From Microbulbifer sp. ALW1 (GTDB lineage: Bacteria; Pseudomonadota; Gammaproteobacteria; Pseudomonadales; Cellvibrionaceae), in NCBI RefSeq assembly GCF_009903625.1, contig NZ_CP047569.1:2078501-2142500 (forward strand): a DNA stretch of 64,000 nucleotides. The letters run 5' to 3'. The first letter of the stretch is position 1; every line of letters begins with the position of its first letter. Positions 26,644-37,363 of this stretch are shown in pieces. A program made the translations under genes and the position numbers. Under the pieces are notes generated by a model that did no database searches, had not been told where the DNA came from, and saw only the letters and a list, made by a program, of their open reading frames with translations.

Positions 26644-27537
26644 ATGAGTCTTTCTTCACATCCTTCCTCCCTTGTTCCCCGCGAAATTTCCCTCGATCTT
26701 GATGGCAATGTGATCGCTGCCCGCCAGTGGGGCAACCCCGACGGCGTGCCGGTTTTGGCATTGCATGGCTGGCTCGATAACTGCGCCAGTTTCGACGCCA
26801 TGGCGCCCTTTCTGCAGCGCTTCAATCTGGTAGCGGCCGACCTCGCCGGCCACGGTCAGAGCTACCATCGCCACCGGGATGCCAGCTACACGGTCTGGAG
26901 CGAGATCGAAGATGTTTTCGGTATGGCCGATACGCTTGGGTGGGAGCAGTTTTCCATTCTCGCGCACTCCCGTGGCGCGGTAATAGGCACCATCGCCGCC
27001 GCCACTTTCCCCGAGCGGGTATCCAAGCTGGCACTGATCGATGGCCTGGTACCGCCACCGGCGCTGGACAGTGAGGCGCCGGAAACCCTGCGCAAAGCCA
27101 TAGAGCAGCGCGCGCGCTACCGCGACCGTGAGGCTAAGGTGTTTGCTTCACTGGAGGTGGCGACCGCAGCGCGCAAGAACGGTCTGTTTAAGCTGAGTGA
27201 CGACGCAGCGCGTCGGCTGGTAGAGCGGGGTGTGCGCAGTTGTGAGGGGGGCTATACGTGGAGCAACGACCCGCAACTGATGACCAGTTCCCTGGCAAAA
27301 CTCAATGAGGCGCAGGTGGAAGCATTTCTGGCCAGGGCCACCATGCCCATTCGCCTGGCGCTGGGGCAATCCGGAATTCAGGGCATGATTGAGCGTATCC
27401 GCCCGGTGGCGGAGCAGTGTCCGAACATTGAGATCCGGGAGTTTCCGGGCGGCCATCACCTGCACATGGAAGGGAGTGCCGAGGTGATCGCCAGCTGGTT
27501 TGTACCGTTTCTCGCGGGTGAGGACGAGGTTGAGTAG
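26644..27537 (+). CDS. Alpha/beta hydrolase
   Basis: Protein of 297 residues with the alpha/beta-hydrolase fold: oxyanion-hole HGWLDN at 41-46, the strand and DLAGHG at 67-72, the nucleophile elbow AHSRG with Ser109, and a C-terminal GGHHLHMEG supplying the catalytic histidine. The elbow has Ala instead of the usual first Gly, as seen in serine-hydrolase-like (SERHL) proteins. The substrate is unknown; ester hydrolysis is the general expectation. ATG 26644 follows a weak ribosome-binding site; a TTG nine bases upstream is possible. It lies 100 bases after sixA and may be read with it. Confidence 0.85.
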   Translation: MSLSSHPSSLVPREISLDLDGNVIAARQWGNPDGVPVLALHGWLDNCASFDAMAPFLQRFNLVAADLAGHGQSYHRHRDASYTVWSEIEDVFGMADTLGWEQFSILAHSRGAVIGTIAAATFPERVSKLALIDGLVPPPALDSEAPETLRKAIEQRARYRDREAKVFASLEVATAARKNGLFKLSDDAARRLVERGVRSCEGGYTWSNDPQLMTSSLAKLNEAQVEAFLARATMPIRLALGQSGIQGMIERIRPVAEQCPNIEIREFPGGHHLHMEGSAEVIASWFVPFLAGEDEVE

Positions 27538-27596
27538 GCCGTTTGGCTGAGAATAAAGGGAGTAGGGGGTAAGGCAGTAGGATGGGTCGGGGCGCC

Positions 27597-27953
27597 TTAA
27601 AAGGGCACCCGCTTGGAATAACTGGCCTTGTGCATATCCCGCACCTCTACCGAAATCTCCGGCACTTCGGGTGCGGATTCACACAGATAATTGAATATGG
27701 CCGCGCTCAAGGCCTCTTTCTGCTCGGTCGTGCGACCTTCCAGAATCCGAACCTCCGCGTGAATAAACAGGTTGCTGGAGCCTTCGTGACTTTTGCCCAG
27801 GACAAAATCCCGGTAGGGCAACGCCCTGGTTTTGATGGCGCTGGCATTGAAGAGCCCGGTTTCGCTCATGGCCTGCTGGCCGTTGCTGACCAGTGCCGCA
27901 ATGGAAATACTGTCTTCCAGTTTTTGCGAATACTCGATCACCAGGTGTGGCAT
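27597..27953 (-). CDS. 5-carboxymethyl-2-hydroxymuconate delta-isomerase-like protein
   Basis: Protein of 118 residues in the CHMI branch of the tautomerase superfamily, with the catalytic Pro2 (MPHLVIEYS) exposed after Met removal and the characteristic HAEVRILEGRT and ISVEVRDM strands. HpaF enzymes isomerise an intermediate of homoprotocatechuate breakdown, but no other hpa gene is nearby, so the physiological substrate is uncertain. It converges with the hydrolase gene (60-base gap) and lies 39 bases downstream of folE on the same strand, so it may be cotranscribed with folE. Confidence 0.88.
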   Translation of the reverse strand: MPHLVIEYSQKLEDSISIAALVSNGQQAMSETGLFNASAIKTRALPYRDFVLGKSHEGSSNLFIHAEVRILEGRTTEQKEALSAAIFNYLCESAPEVPEISVEVRDMHKASYSKRVPF

Positions 27954-27992
27954 CTTCGGGCTCTCCGTTTGCGCGGGTTCAGTGGTTCGGGG

Positions 27993-28532
27993 TTATCGAA
28001 TCAGTGACAGGAACTCGTTGCGGGTTGCCTGCTGGCTGCGGAAAGAGCCGAGCATGGCAGAGGTTTTCATCACCGAGTTCTGCTTTTCAACACCGCGCAT
28101 CATCATGCACATGTGTTTCGCTTCAACGATCACGCCGACACCGGCAGCACCGGTTACGCGCTGAATCGTCTCGGCAACTTCTACCGTTAACTGCTCCTGG
28201 ATCTGCAAACGGCGGGCAAACATGTCTACAATGCGCGCCACTTTCGACAGGCCCAGAACCTTGCCGTCGGGAATGTAGGCCACATGTGCTTTGCCGATAA
28301 ACGGCAGCAGGTGGTGCTCGCACAGGGAGTAGAGTTCGATATCTTTTACCAGCACCATCTCACTGCAGTCAGACGGGAAAAGTGCGTCATTGACCACTTC
28401 TTCCACGGTCTGCTGATAGCCGCGGGTCAGGTATTGCATGGCCTTGGCGGCGCGCAGAGGGGTGTCTTTGAGGCCCGGGCGCTCAAGGTCTTCGCCAATG
28501 GCTTCAATGATGTGTGCGTAATGTTCTTTCAT
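27993..28532 (-). CDS. folE: GTP cyclohydrolase I
   Basis: Converts GTP to 7,8-dihydroneopterin triphosphate, the first step of folate and pterin synthesis. The 179-residue protein has zinc ligands Cys71, His74 and Cys142, the CEHHLLPF and GLSKVARIV motifs and QEQLTVEVA. It is a type IA enzyme with a short N-terminus. It is transcribed divergently from prmB, with a 139-base intergenic region that shows no obvious operator. Confidence 0.96.
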   Translation of the reverse strand: MKEHYAHIIEAIGEDLERPGLKDTPLRAAKAMQYLTRGYQQTVEEVVNDALFPSDCSEMVLVKDIELYSLCEHHLLPFIGKAHVAYIPDGKVLGLSKVARIVDMFARRLQIQEQLTVEVAETIQRVTGAAGVGVIVEAKHMCMMMRGVEKQNSVMKTSAMLGSFRSQQATRNEFLSLIR

Positions 28533-28671
28533 CAGTATGCTTCCGAGGTCTCGCCTGCGCCTGTGATCTTTGCGTTACGGCGTGGCTGCTATCCCGAGGG
28601 ATCCAGAGGGTGCGCTACCCTAAGCCTTTGTGAATCGCTAGTAAAGCGCCAAAAATAGAGGAATATCGGCA

Positions 28672-29604
28672 ATGATAGAGAAACGGGAGTCCAGTTTGCA
28701 CGAATTGTGTACCATCCTGGATTATATCCGCTGGGGCGCCAGCCGCTTCAGTGAGGGGGAGCTCTGGTTTGGCCACGGCACGGACAATGCCTGGGACGAA
28801 GCTGTCCTGCTGGTCACCCACGCCCTGCACCTGCCCGTAGATAGCAAGCCTGAGATCCTCTCGGCGCGCCTGACCATGGACGAGCGTCGGGATGTCATGG
28901 GGGTACTGGAGAAGCGCCTCAACGAGCGCCTGCCCGCGCCCTATATCACCAACGAAGCCTGGTTCTGCGACCTGCCTTTTTATGTGGATGAGCGGGTACT
29001 GGTGCCGCGCTCTCCCATTGGCGAATTGATTCGCCAGCGCTTCGAACCCTGGCTGCAGGAAGAACCCTTGGCGATTCTCGACCTCTGCTGTGGCAGCGGT
29101 TGTATCGGTATCGCCTGCGCCTACACTTTCCCCGGTGCCCGCGTCGATGTCAGTGACATCTCCGCGGACGCCATTGCAGTGGCGCAAATCAATATCAACC
29201 GCCACCAGCTGAATGACGAAGTGCGCGCGGTGCAGTCGGATCTATTTGCTGGCCTCAAGGGTTGCAGTTACGACCTGATCGTCAGTAACCCGCCCTATGT
29301 TGACGCGCGTGACCTGGCAGAAATGCCACGGGAATACCATGCGGAACCGGGCCTGGCGCTGGGCTCCGGTGACGACGGCCTCGATTTCACCCGGCGTTTA
29401 CTGCTGGAGGCTCCCGACTATTTGCAGCCGGAGGGTATTTTGGTTTGCGAGGTGGGCAACAGCTGGGAAGCGCTGGAGGCGGCCTATCCGCGGGTACCAT
29501 TTGTATGGCCGGAGCTGGAAGACGGCGGGCACGGGATCTTTATGCTGACGCGGGAAGACCTCTTGGCCTGTCAAAGCTTTTTTGAAGAGGGTGCCAAGCC
29601 CTAG
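28672..29604 (+). CDS. prmB: Ribosomal protein L3 N5-glutamine methyltransferase
   Basis: Protein of 310 residues. It has a helical N-terminal domain (about 1-95) and a class I methyltransferase domain with DLCCGSGCIGIA (137-148) and the NPPY motif (206-209) that binds the target glutamine. PrmB methylates Gln in ribosomal protein L3 and supports 50S assembly. The N-terminal ELCTILDYIRWGASRF pattern separates it from PrmC. It is followed by aroC after 75 bases, the usual neighbour in gammaproteobacteria. Confidence 0.94.
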   Translation: MIEKRESSLHELCTILDYIRWGASRFSEGELWFGHGTDNAWDEAVLLVTHALHLPVDSKPEILSARLTMDERRDVMGVLEKRLNERLPAPYITNEAWFCDLPFYVDERVLVPRSPIGELIRQRFEPWLQEEPLAILDLCCGSGCIGIACAYTFPGARVDVSDISADAIAVAQININRHQLNDEVRAVQSDLFAGLKGCSYDLIVSNPPYVDARDLAEMPREYHAEPGLALGSGDDGLDFTRRLLLEAPDYLQPEGILVCEVGNSWEALEAAYPRVPFVWPELEDGGHGIFMLTREDLLACQSFFEEGAKP

Positions 29605-29679
29605 GCAGCAGAATCCTTTATAATGCGCCGCTTTTGTTGAAAAACGTCGAATAATTCACTGGGGTAGGGAATACCGGGT

Positions 29680-30780
29680 ATGTCGGGTAACACTTTTGGC
29701 AAGCTGTTCTGTGTCACCACTTTTGGCGAGAGCCACGGTCCGGCGCTGGGCTGCATTATTGATGGCTGCCCTCCCGGGCTGGAAATTTCTGCCGAGGAAA
29801 TCCAGCTGGAGCTGGACCGCCGCAAGCCGGGTACTTCCCGCTATACAACCCAGCGCCGCGAAGCCGACGAGGTCAAAATCCTCTCTGGCGTGTTCGAAGG
29901 CAAAACCACCGGAACCCCCATTGGCCTGCTGATCGAGAATACCGACCAGCGCTCCAAAGACTACGCCAATATCGCCGAGCAGATTCGCCCGGCGCACGCC
30001 GATTACACCTACTGGGCAAAGTATGGGCTGCGGGATTATCGCGGTGGTGGCCGCTCCTCTGCCCGCGAGACGGCCATGCGCGTGGCGGCCGGTGCCATTG
30101 CCAAGAAGTGGCTGAAACAGCAGTTTGGTATCGAGGTGCGGGGCTACCTTTCCCAGTTGGGGCCGATCAAGGTGGAAAAGCTGGACTGGTCACAGGTCGG
30201 TGAAAACCCCTTCTTCTGCCCGGATGCCGACAAGGTGCCGGAGATGGAAGAGTACATGCAGGCCCTGATCAAGGAAGGCAACTCCATCGGCGCGCGTATT
30301 TCCGTCCATGCCAGCGGCGTGCCTGCCGGTCTGGGTGAGCCGATTTTCGACCGCCTGGATGCAGATCTGGCGCACGCGCTGATGAGCATCAACGCGGTGA
30401 AGGGGGTGGAGATCGGTGCAGGCTTTGCTTCCGTTGAGCAAAAGGGCACCGAGCATCGCGATGAAATCACCGAATCCGGCTTCCAGTCCAACAACGCTGG
30501 TGGCGTGCTGGGCGGTATCTCCAGTGGTCAGGAGCTGATCGCCCATATCGCACTCAAGCCGACTTCCAGTCTGCGTATCCCGGGCAAAAGCCTGGATACC
30601 AACGGCAATCCCATCGAGGTGGTGACCAAGGGGCGTCACGACCCCTGTGTCGGTATCCGCGCGACGCCGATTGCTGAGGCGATGATGGCGCTGGTATTAA
30701 TTGACCATGTACTGCGCCAGCGGGCCCAGAATGGCGATGTGGAATTTGGGCTGAAAATCCCCGTTGGTGAATCGATCTGA
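29680..30780 (+). CDS. aroC: Chorismate synthase
   Basis: FMN-dependent last step of the shikimate pathway, converting EPSP to chorismate. The 366-residue protein has all family signatures: [14 protein letters not shown] near the start, the basic [20 protein letters not shown] block around 124-143, and the C-terminal [21 protein letters not shown] box lies about 56 bases upstream (29619-29624) without a good -35, so it may have its own promoter besides read-through from prmB. A strong terminator follows. Confidence 0.97.
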   Translation: MSGNTFGKLFCVTTFGESHGPALGCIIDGCPPGLEISAEEIQLELDRRKPGTSRYTTQRREADEVKILSGVFEGKTTGTPIGLLIENTDQRSKDYANIAEQIRPAHADYTYWAKYGLRDYRGGGRSSARETAMRVAAGAIAKKWLKQQFGIEVRGYLSQLGPIKVEKLDWSQVGENPFFCPDADKVPEMEEYMQALIKEGNSIGARISVHASGVPAGLGEPIFDRLDADLAHALMSINAVKGVEIGAGFASVEQKGTEHRDEITESGFQSNNAGGVLGGISSGQELIAHIALKPTSSLRIPGKSLDTNGNPIEVVTKGRHDPCVGIRATPIAEAMMALVLIDHVLRQRAQNGDVEFGLKIPVGESI

Positions 30781-30800
30781 TTCAACGAAAATTCAGGGCA

Positions 30801-30840
30801 CAAAAAAAGGCGGAGCGCCGAAAACGCTCCGCCTTTTTTG
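30801..30840. terminator. Bidirectional terminator after aroC
   Basis: Long stem with GGCGGAGCG / CGCTCCGCC, loop CCGAAAA, flanked by A7 on the left and T6 on the right. It serves aroC and the converging outer-membrane gene. Confidence 0.95.
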
Positions 30841-30857
30841 TGTCTGCCCTGCGGTGA

Positions 30858-31628
30858 TTACAGGTGCAGGCTCAGGCCCAGGTAGGGGCCCTTGATTTCC
30901 AGGTCGCTCTGGAAGGAGTCCAGCTCTTTCACGTCCAGGGACATGGCGCGGTAGCCGGCTTCCACGGCAAAATCGAGGGCCGGTACGAAGTCCCAGCGCA
31001 CCTTGGCGGTCAGGTCGGTGTGGCTGTCGCCGTTGTAGCTGGTGCCGTTGCCCTGGGCAATGATGGACCAGCCGGTGAAGGGCAGGTCAAAGCGGGCTAC
31101 GCCGTAAACCATCGGCAGCACGCCGGACAGTTCGATAGTCTCGGAAACTGGTTGGGTAGCGCCGACAACGGTGGGGGCGCTCCAATTGTTCGCAGCCTCA
31201 AAGGAGCCATCATACATTCGCGCTGTCAGACCGAGGTCGAGATTGACCCAGTTGTCCAGGATCTCGTAGTACAGGGTGGCGTCGGTGTGGGTCAGCGTCA
31301 TGTTGGCATCGACCTCATAACCGGCTGCAAAGGTCGTATCGCCGAAAGTGACGTCCTCGCTCAGCATGGCGGCGCCATTGGTTTCGATCTTGCTGTGCGC
31401 CACCAGAATGTTGGGGATCAGCGGGATCGGGTGCTCCAGGGCTGCTTGCAGGAAAGTGACGTTGTCTTCGGTGAGCGAGAATTCGTCCGCGTTGAAGTCA
31501 TCTACGCCCACGGCGCCGCTGTAGGCGGGCTGCCAGATGCCGGCGGTAGCGTCGAAGCCGAGGATGGTGTCAGCAGAGGCGCCGGCGGACGCCAGGGCCG
31601 CACAGAGTGCCAGGGTGTATTTTTTCAT
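30858..31628 (-). CDS. TIGR04219-type outer membrane beta-barrel protein
   Basis: Protein of 256 residues with a cleavable signal peptide (MKKYTLALCAALASAGASA) and alternating hydrophobic strands ending in a terminal Leu after GPYLGLSLHL, typical of an outer-membrane barrel. The start of the mature part (DTILGFDATAGIWQPAYSG) matches the TIGR04219 family, whose function is unknown. The gene stands alone, between the aroC terminator and the LysR gene on the same strand, with a well-placed AGGAG-like site (GGAGCAACTCC region) upstream. Confidence 0.85.
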   Translation of the reverse strand: MKKYTLALCAALASAGASADTILGFDATAGIWQPAYSGAVGVDDFNADEFSLTEDNVTFLQAALEHPIPLIPNILVAHSKIETNGAAMLSEDVTFGDTTFAAGYEVDANMTLTHTDATLYYEILDNWVNLDLGLTARMYDGSFEAANNWSAPTVVGATQPVSETIELSGVLPMVYGVARFDLPFTGWSIIAQGNGTSYNGDSHTDLTAKVRWDFVPALDFAVEAGYRAMSLDVKELDSFQSDLEIKGPYLGLSLHL

Positions 31629-31763
31629 TGGAGTTGCTCCCGTTTTTATTTCTGCGGCGCAGTTTACCGGTTTTTTGTGAAGATTCCCTGAACAGTTAGC
31701 GTTTTTGGAACTTATTCGTGACCCTGTACTACTTTCCCGCCTCCGGCCCTATTTTGAAACATT

Positions 31764-32642
31764 TCAAAAGCCCTTGGCTTCCTTCACCAGCAGCTGTTGC
31801 AGGGCGTTGGCGGCATTGCTCAGGGTGCGATTGCGGTGATAGATGATCCCCAGATTCCGCAGAATACTCAGCTGCGGCATGGGCAGTTCCGCCAGGGTGC
31901 CGTCCACCAGGGTTTTGGGTAGCACGCTCCAACCGAGGCCGACACCGGCCATCATTTTGATGGTTTCCAGGAAGTTGGTGGCCAGTTTGGCAGTAAGTTT
32001 GAGGCCGTGGGCATCGAATTCCCGTTTGATCAGCCGCCCGGTGTAGGTGTTGAGATCGGGCAGGATGGCCGGGTACCGGGCCAGGGCGGGCAGGTCCAGC
32101 TCCGGCATCTGCGCCAGGGGGTGGTCCGGCGCGGCGACCACGACGCAGGGGTCGGGCCAGATGATCTGGGCATTGAGGCTGGGATAGTCCTTGAGGGCCA
32201 GGGTGACTACGGCGAGTTCGTATTCGCCGGCCATCAGGGCTTCATAGGCCTGCTCTGAGTCGAGGAAGTCGATGTCGAGGGAGACGTCCGGATAGAGGTT
32301 GCTGAATTCCCGCAGTACCGGCGGCAGGTGATGCAGGCCCACGTGGTGGCTGGTGGCAATCCGCAGGCTGCCGCCGATGGTTTCCCCTAGGCTGCGGAGC
32401 TCCCGCTCCGCATCGCTGACTTCGTTCAGGATGTGGCGGGCGCGGGGCAGCAGGGCGCGGCCGGCATTGGTCAGCTGGAGTTTGCGGCCGATACGGTCAA
32501 ACAGCGGGGCGCCAAGCTGCTGCTCCAGCGAGGCCAGGCGCTTGCTCACTGCGGGCTGGGTCAGGTGCAGCTGTTCGGCAGCTTCCGACACAGAGTTTTG
32601 CTCGGCGATGGCGAGAAAGGCTCTAAGCCACTGGATTTCCAT
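31764..32642 (-). CDS. LysR-family transcriptional regulator, divergent from leuC
   Basis: Protein of 292 residues. It has an N-terminal winged helix-turn-helix (about 3-62, [26 protein letters not shown]) and a C-terminal effector-binding domain (about 90-290). It is transcribed away from leuC with a 126-base shared region. This is the standard LysR arrangement, suggesting control of leuCDB, possibly in response to a leucine-pathway metabolite; this is inference. The intergenic region has a TATAAT at 32694-32699 and an AT-rich patch where a T-N11-A operator could lie. Confidence 0.9.
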   Translation of the reverse strand: MEIQWLRAFLAIAEQNSVSEAAEQLHLTQPAVSKRLASLEQQLGAPLFDRIGRKLQLTNAGRALLPRARHILNEVSDAERELRSLGETIGGSLRIATSHHVGLHHLPPVLREFSNLYPDVSLDIDFLDSEQAYEALMAGEYELAVVTLALKDYPSLNAQIIWPDPCVVVAAPDHPLAQMPELDLPALARYPAILPDLNTYTGRLIKREFDAHGLKLTAKLATNFLETIKMMAGVGLGWSVLPKTLVDGTLAELPMPQLSILRNLGIIYHRNRTLSNAANALQQLLVKEAKGF

Positions 32643-32768
32643 GGGGGTGTTTCTCGATGGTTGCTTCCAGGTATTCCAAAAGCGAATGCGCCATATAATA
32701 AATATAAATTGATGTTATTCAATGCCCCCCCTAGACTTCCGCATGTTATCCATAGAGGAGATGGGGCA

Positions 32769-34217
32769 ATGGGCCAAGAAGAGCATAAAAAACAGACGCT
32801 TTACGACAAACTCTGGCAAGACCACCTGGTAAAAAGCCGCGACGACGGCACTGCACTGATTTATATCGACCGCCACCTGATTCACGAAGTGACCTCGCCC
32901 CAGGCCTTCGAAGGACTACGCCTGGCTGGTCGCAAGCCCTGGCGTACCGATTCCGTGGTGGCAACGCCGGACCACAATGTGCCGTCGGATGCCGCAGAGC
33001 GCGCGGGTGGTATTGAAGGTATCCAGGATGAGGTTTCCCGGATCCAGGTGAAGACCCTGGATGAGAACTGCAAGGACTTCGGTATCGTTGAATTTGGTAT
33101 CAACGACCCCGGCCAGGGCATTGTGCATGTGATCGGGCCGGAGACCGGTGTGACCCTGCCGGGTATGACCGTTGTGTGTGGCGATTCCCACACGTCTACC
33201 CACGGCGCTCTGGGTGCACTGGCCCACGGCATCGGCACATCCGAGGTGGAGCACGTGATGGCCACCCAGTGCCTGATTCAGAAGAAAATGAAAAATATGC
33301 TGGTGCGCGTGGACGGTGAACTCGGCCCAGGCGTGACCGCGAAAGACGTCGTGCTGGCGATCATCGGCAAGATCGGTACCGCCGGTGGCACCGGTTACGC
33401 CATCGAGTTTGGCGGTTCTGCAATCCGCAGTCTGTCCATGGAAGGCCGCATGACCATCTGCAATATGGCCATCGAAGCTGGCGCCCGCGCGGGCATGGTA
33501 GCGGTGGATCAGGTCACTCTGGACTATGTGAAAGGCAAGCCCTATGCACCCAAGGGGGAGCAGTGGGACATGGCGGTGGCGAGCTGGAGCCGTTTGCATT
33601 CCGACGACGGCGCGCATTTCGATGCGGTCGTTGAGCTGAAAGCGGAAGAAATCGAGCCGCAGGTGAGCTGGGGTACTTCTCCGGAAATGGTTGTGCCGGT
33701 GAGCGCAGTGGTACCGAGCCCGACAGACGAGAGCGATGCCACCAAAAAGGCCGGTATCGAGCGCGCGCTGGAGTATATGGGACTGACTGCTGGCCAGAAG
33801 ATCACCGATATCAATCTGGACCGGGTCTTTATCGGTTCCTGCACCAACTCCCGTATCGAAGACCTGCGCGCGGCGGCCGCGGTGGCCAAGGGGCACAAGA
33901 AAGCCGATAGCGTAAAACAGGTGCTGGTAGTCCCCGGTTCACAGTCAGTGAAGGCGCAGGCCGAGAAAGAAGGGCTGGATAAAGTGTTTGTCGAAGCGGG
34001 CTTCGAATGGCGCGAGCCTTCCTGCTCCATGTGTCTGGCTATGAATGCGGACAAGCTGGGTGCCGGAGAGCACTGCGCCTCCACTTCCAACCGCAACTTT
34101 GAAGGTCGTCAGGGCTATGGTGGCCGCACCCACCTGGTGAGCCCGAGTATGGCGGCGGCAGCGGCCATTGCCGGCCATTTTGTGGATGTACGTGAATTTC
34201 AAAAGGAGGCGAGCTGA
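32769..34217 (+). CDS. leuC: 3-isopropylmalate dehydratase, large subunit
   Basis: Aconitase-family [4Fe-4S] enzyme that isomerises 2-isopropylmalate with LeuD. The 482-residue protein has the cluster cysteines in FIGSCTNSR and the later CSMCLAMN, plus [18 protein letters not shown] 32769 ([16 protein letters not shown]) is the start that matches the family; the frame is open far upstream, but across the LysR gene. leuA is not in the window. Its stop overlaps the leuD start by one base (TGATGA). Confidence 0.97.
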   Translation: MGQEEHKKQTLYDKLWQDHLVKSRDDGTALIYIDRHLIHEVTSPQAFEGLRLAGRKPWRTDSVVATPDHNVPSDAAERAGGIEGIQDEVSRIQVKTLDENCKDFGIVEFGINDPGQGIVHVIGPETGVTLPGMTVVCGDSHTSTHGALGALAHGIGTSEVEHVMATQCLIQKKMKNMLVRVDGELGPGVTAKDVVLAIIGKIGTAGGTGYAIEFGGSAIRSLSMEGRMTICNMAIEAGARAGMVAVDQVTLDYVKGKPYAPKGEQWDMAVASWSRLHSDDGAHFDAVVELKAEEIEPQVSWGTSPEMVVPVSAVVPSPTDESDATKKAGIERALEYMGLTAGQKITDINLDRVFIGSCTNSRIEDLRAAAAVAKGHKKADSVKQVLVVPGSQSVKAQAEKEGLDKVFVEAGFEWREPSCSMCLAMNADKLGAGEHCASTSNRNFEGRQGYGGRTHLVSPSMAAAAAIAGHFVDVREFQKEAS

Positions 34218-34864
34218 TGAAAGCTTTTACCCAGCATAAAGGCGTTGCCGCCCCGATGGACCGCGCCAATGTGGATACGGATCTGATTATTCCCAAGCAG
34301 TTCCTGAAGTCCATCAAGCGGTCCGGATTTGGTCCGAACCTGTTTGATGAGCTGCGCTATCTGGACGAGGGCCAGCCTGGGCAGGATCACAGCAAGCGCC
34401 CGCTGAACCCGGATTTTCCGCTGAACCACCCCCGTTACCAGGGGGCTTCAGTACTGCTTGCGCGCAAGAACTTCGGTTGTGGTTCCAGCCGCGAACACGC
34501 GCCCTGGGCACTGGATGATCACGGCTTCCGCGTCGTCATTGCGCCGAGCTTTGCCGATATTTTCTTTAACAACTGCTTCAAGAACGGCCTTTTACCGATC
34601 GTTCTGGAAGAAGAAATTGTCGAACAGTTGTTCCAGGAAATGTACGCGGAAGAGGGGTACGAGCTGACCGTAGACCTGGAAGCGCAGGTGGTGATCAAGC
34701 CCAATGGCGAAACTCATGCGTTTGAAGTGGATACCTTCCGCAAGCACTGCCTGTTAAACGGCCTTGATGACATCGGCCTGACGCTGGAAGACGCAGATGA
34801 TATCCGTGCCTATGAAGCCAAGCGTCGCGAGCAGGCGCCCTGGTTGTTTGATGCCGTAAAGTAA
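34217..34864 (+). CDS. leuD: 3-isopropylmalate dehydratase, small subunit
   Basis: Small subunit of isopropylmalate isomerase, 215 residues, with [12 protein letters not shown] near the N-terminus, the swivel-domain [13 protein letters not shown] loop and the [11 protein letters not shown] segment. The ATG shares a base with the leuC stop, indicating translational coupling and equal subunit supply. Confidence 0.97.
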   Translation: MKAFTQHKGVAAPMDRANVDTDLIIPKQFLKSIKRSGFGPNLFDELRYLDEGQPGQDHSKRPLNPDFPLNHPRYQGASVLLARKNFGCGSSREHAPWALDDHGFRVVIAPSFADIFFNNCFKNGLLPIVLEEEIVEQLFQEMYAEEGYELTVDLEAQVVIKPNGETHAFEVDTFRKHCLLNGLDDIGLTLEDADDIRAYEAKRREQAPWLFDAVK

Positions 34865-34909
34865 TTGCTGAGCAAGCAGTACTAGGCCAACAGAATAATT
34901 GGAAAAACA

Positions 34910-35983
34910 ATGAGCAAGAAAATCATGATTCTGCCGGGCGATGGTATTGGCCCGGAAATTGTCGAGCAGGCGGTTGCGGTACTGAAAACCGTTGATGAAA
35001 AATTTGGCTTGGGCCTTGCGTTCACGGAAGGCCTGATCGGCGGTGCCTCTATCGATGCCCACGGCGAGCCGCTGACCGATGCCGAGCTGGCCAAGGCCGG
35101 TGAGTGCGATGCCGTACTACTGGGCGCGGTGGGTGGTCCCAAGTGGGATACCCTGGATCGCGCCATCCGCCCGGAAAAAGGCCTGCTGAAAATTCGCAGC
35201 GGTCTCGGCCTCTACGCCAACCTGCGTCCGGCTATCCTTTATCCGCAGCTGGCAGATGCCTCTTCGCTGAAGCCGGAAGTGGTGTCCGGCCTGGATATCC
35301 TGATTGTGCGCGAACTCACCGGTGGTATTTATTTCGGTGAGCCCCGCGGCATCAAAACACTCGAGAATGGCGAGAAGCAGGGCTATAACACCTACGTCTA
35401 TAAAGAGTCAGAGATCGAGCGTATTGCCCGCACCGCATTTGAAGCGGCGCAAAAGCGCGGCGGCAAGCTGTGCTCTGTAGACAAGGCCAACGTACTGGAA
35501 GTTACGGTGCTGTGGCGCGAAGTACTGGATCGCCTGGCGCCGGAATACCCGGACGTGGAGCTGTCCCACATGTATGTGGACAACGCAGCCATGCAGCTGG
35601 TGCGTGCACCCAAGCAGTTTGACGTGATGGTAACCGGCAATATGTTCGGCGATATCCTGTCCGACGCCGCCGCCATGCTGACCGGTTCCATCGGCATGCT
35701 GCCGTCGGCCTCCATGAACGAAACTGGCTTTGGCCTGTATGAGCCGTGTCACGGCAGTGCACCGGATATCGCCGGGCAGGGCATTGCCAACCCGCTGGCG
35801 ACGATTTTGTCTGCCGCCATGATGCTGCGTTACTCGCTGGATATGGGTGAAGCGGCCGATGCCATCGAGGCGGCAGTGAGCAAGGTTCTGGATCAGGGAC
35901 TGCGCACCGCGGACATTTACACCGATGGCTGTAAAAAAGTCTCCACCGCGGAAATGGGCGCAGCTGTGGTGGCCGCTTTCTAA
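34910..35983 (+). CDS. leuB: 3-isopropylmalate dehydrogenase
   Basis: NAD-dependent oxidative decarboxylase producing the ketoacid precursor of leucine. The 357-residue protein has [15 protein letters not shown] at the N-terminus, [16 protein letters not shown], the [14 protein letters not shown] segment and [25 protein letters not shown] with the metal-binding aspartates. It lies 45 bases after leuD, completing a leuCDB operon. A GC hairpin follows the stop before asd. Confidence 0.97.
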   Translation: MSKKIMILPGDGIGPEIVEQAVAVLKTVDEKFGLGLAFTEGLIGGASIDAHGEPLTDAELAKAGECDAVLLGAVGGPKWDTLDRAIRPEKGLLKIRSGLGLYANLRPAILYPQLADASSLKPEVVSGLDILIVRELTGGIYFGEPRGIKTLENGEKQGYNTYVYKESEIERIARTAFEAAQKRGGKLCSVDKANVLEVTVLWREVLDRLAPEYPDVELSHMYVDNAAMQLVRAPKQFDVMVTGNMFGDILSDAAAMLTGSIGMLPSASMNETGFGLYEPCHGSAPDIAGQGIANPLATILSAAMMLRYSLDMGEAADAIEAAVSKVLDQGLRTADIYTDGCKKVSTAEMGAAVVAAF

Positions 35984-36007
35984 TTTCGCAAGCCGCTCCG
36001 CCGTCTT

Positions 36008-36030
36008 CCCCGCGCGACAAGCGCGCGGGG
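36008..36030. other. Intercistronic GC hairpin between leuB and asd
   Basis: Perfect 9-bp stem CCCCGCGCG / CGCGCGGGG with loop ACAAG. No T-run follows on either strand, so it may be a partial terminator, an mRNA-end stabiliser or a REP-like element. Confidence 0.5.
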
Positions 36031-36067
36031 ATCCAGAAACAACTGATTGATTCAACAGGGTAATGCA

Positions 36068-37183
36068 ATGAACAAGGTAGGATTCGTAGGCTGGCGCGGT
36101 ATGGTCGGCTCCGTATTGATGGGCCGCATGCTGGAAGAAAACGACTTCGCGCATATCGCTGAGCCGGTATTTTTCTCCACATCCAATGCTGGTGGTAAGG
36201 CGCCGGAGATTGGTAAAGAAGTGGCGCCTCTCAAAGACGCCTACGACCTGGACGCGCTGGCAGAGCTGGACGCTATCGTCAGCTGCCAGGGTGGTGATTA
36301 CACCAAAGAGGTATTCGGCAAGCTGCGCGAAAAAGGCTGGAACGGCTACTGGATTGATGCGGCTTCCAGCCTGCGTATGCAGGACGACGCTATCATCGTG
36401 CTGGATCCGGTGAACCGCGATGTGATTGATCAGGGTATCGAATCCGGCGTGAAAAATTACATCGGCGGCAACTGCACCGTGAGCCTGATGCTGATGGGCC
36501 TCGGCGGCCTGTTCAAGGCCGGTCTGGTGGAGTGGGTAACCGCCATGACCTATCAGGCGGCCAGTGGTGCCGGTGCCAAGAATATGCGCGAGCTGATTTC
36601 CCAGATGGGCAGTATTCGCGACGGCGTCGCGCCTGAACTGGCGGATCCCGCCAGTGCGATTCTGGATATCGACCGCAAAGTGGTTGAGAACATGCGCAGT
36701 GGCGATTTCCCGACCTCCGAGTTTGGTGCGCCATTGGCCGGCAGCCTGCTGCCCTGGATCGACACCCAGCTGGAATCCGGCCAGAGCCGCGAAGAGTGGA
36801 AGGCCCAGGTGGAAGCCAACAAGATCCTCGGTACCAGCGCTACTGTACCGGTAGATGGCACCTGCGTACGAATTGGCGCCATGCGCTGCCACAGCCAGGC
36901 GTTTACCGTGAAGCTGAAGAAAGATCTGCCGCTGGCAGAAATCGAACAGCTGATTGGCTCTGCCAACGACTGGGTGAAGGTTGTGCCCAACGACCGCGAA
37001 GTGACTCTGAAAGAGCTGACCCCGACCGCGGTGACTGGCAAGCTGGATATTCCGGTAGGTCGCCTGCGCAAGTTGAGCATGGGTGGCGAGTACCTGAACG
37101 CCTTCACCGTGGGCGATCAGCTGCTGTGGGGTGCTGCGGAGCCGCTGCGTCGCGTGCTGCTGATCCTGTTAGGCAAGCTGTAA
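36068..37183 (+). CDS. asd: Aspartate-semialdehyde dehydrogenase
   Basis: NADPH-dependent reduction of aspartyl phosphate, the branch point to lysine/diaminopimelate, methionine and threonine. The 371-residue protein has [11 protein letters not shown] (NADP-binding), catalytic Cys136 in GGNCTVSLM, and [11 protein letters not shown] with the active-site Arg and His. ATG 36068 follows GGGTAATGCA; the in-frame codon at 36047 is not supported by homology. It is the proteobacterial long form. Placed between leuB and its paralogue usg, as in Pseudomonas. Confidence 0.96.
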   Translation: MNKVGFVGWRGMVGSVLMGRMLEENDFAHIAEPVFFSTSNAGGKAPEIGKEVAPLKDAYDLDALAELDAIVSCQGGDYTKEVFGKLREKGWNGYWIDAASSLRMQDDAIIVLDPVNRDVIDQGIESGVKNYIGGNCTVSLMLMGLGGLFKAGLVEWVTAMTYQAASGAGAKNMRELISQMGSIRDGVAPELADPASAILDIDRKVVENMRSGDFPTSEFGAPLAGSLLPWIDTQLESGQSREEWKAQVEANKILGTSATVPVDGTCVRIGAMRCHSQAFTVKLKKDLPLAEIEQLIGSANDWVKVVPNDREVTLKELTPTAVTGKLDIPVGRLRKLSMGGEYLNAFTVGDQLLWGAAEPLRRVLLILLGKL

Positions 37184-37363
37184 GGTCTTGCAGATCGCAA
37201 AATAGATCGCAAAATTGCCCATTTCGCCGCCCCATCTCCCGGGGCGGCTTCCCCCCGCCTTCCGCGCGAGTATAATCGCCCCGCATTTTTTACTGTTGCA
37301 TTAATGGTCGAAGTGACCGGCAAGTGCGCAAATTCGCTCAGACGTACAGACAAGAGTTCAGAT

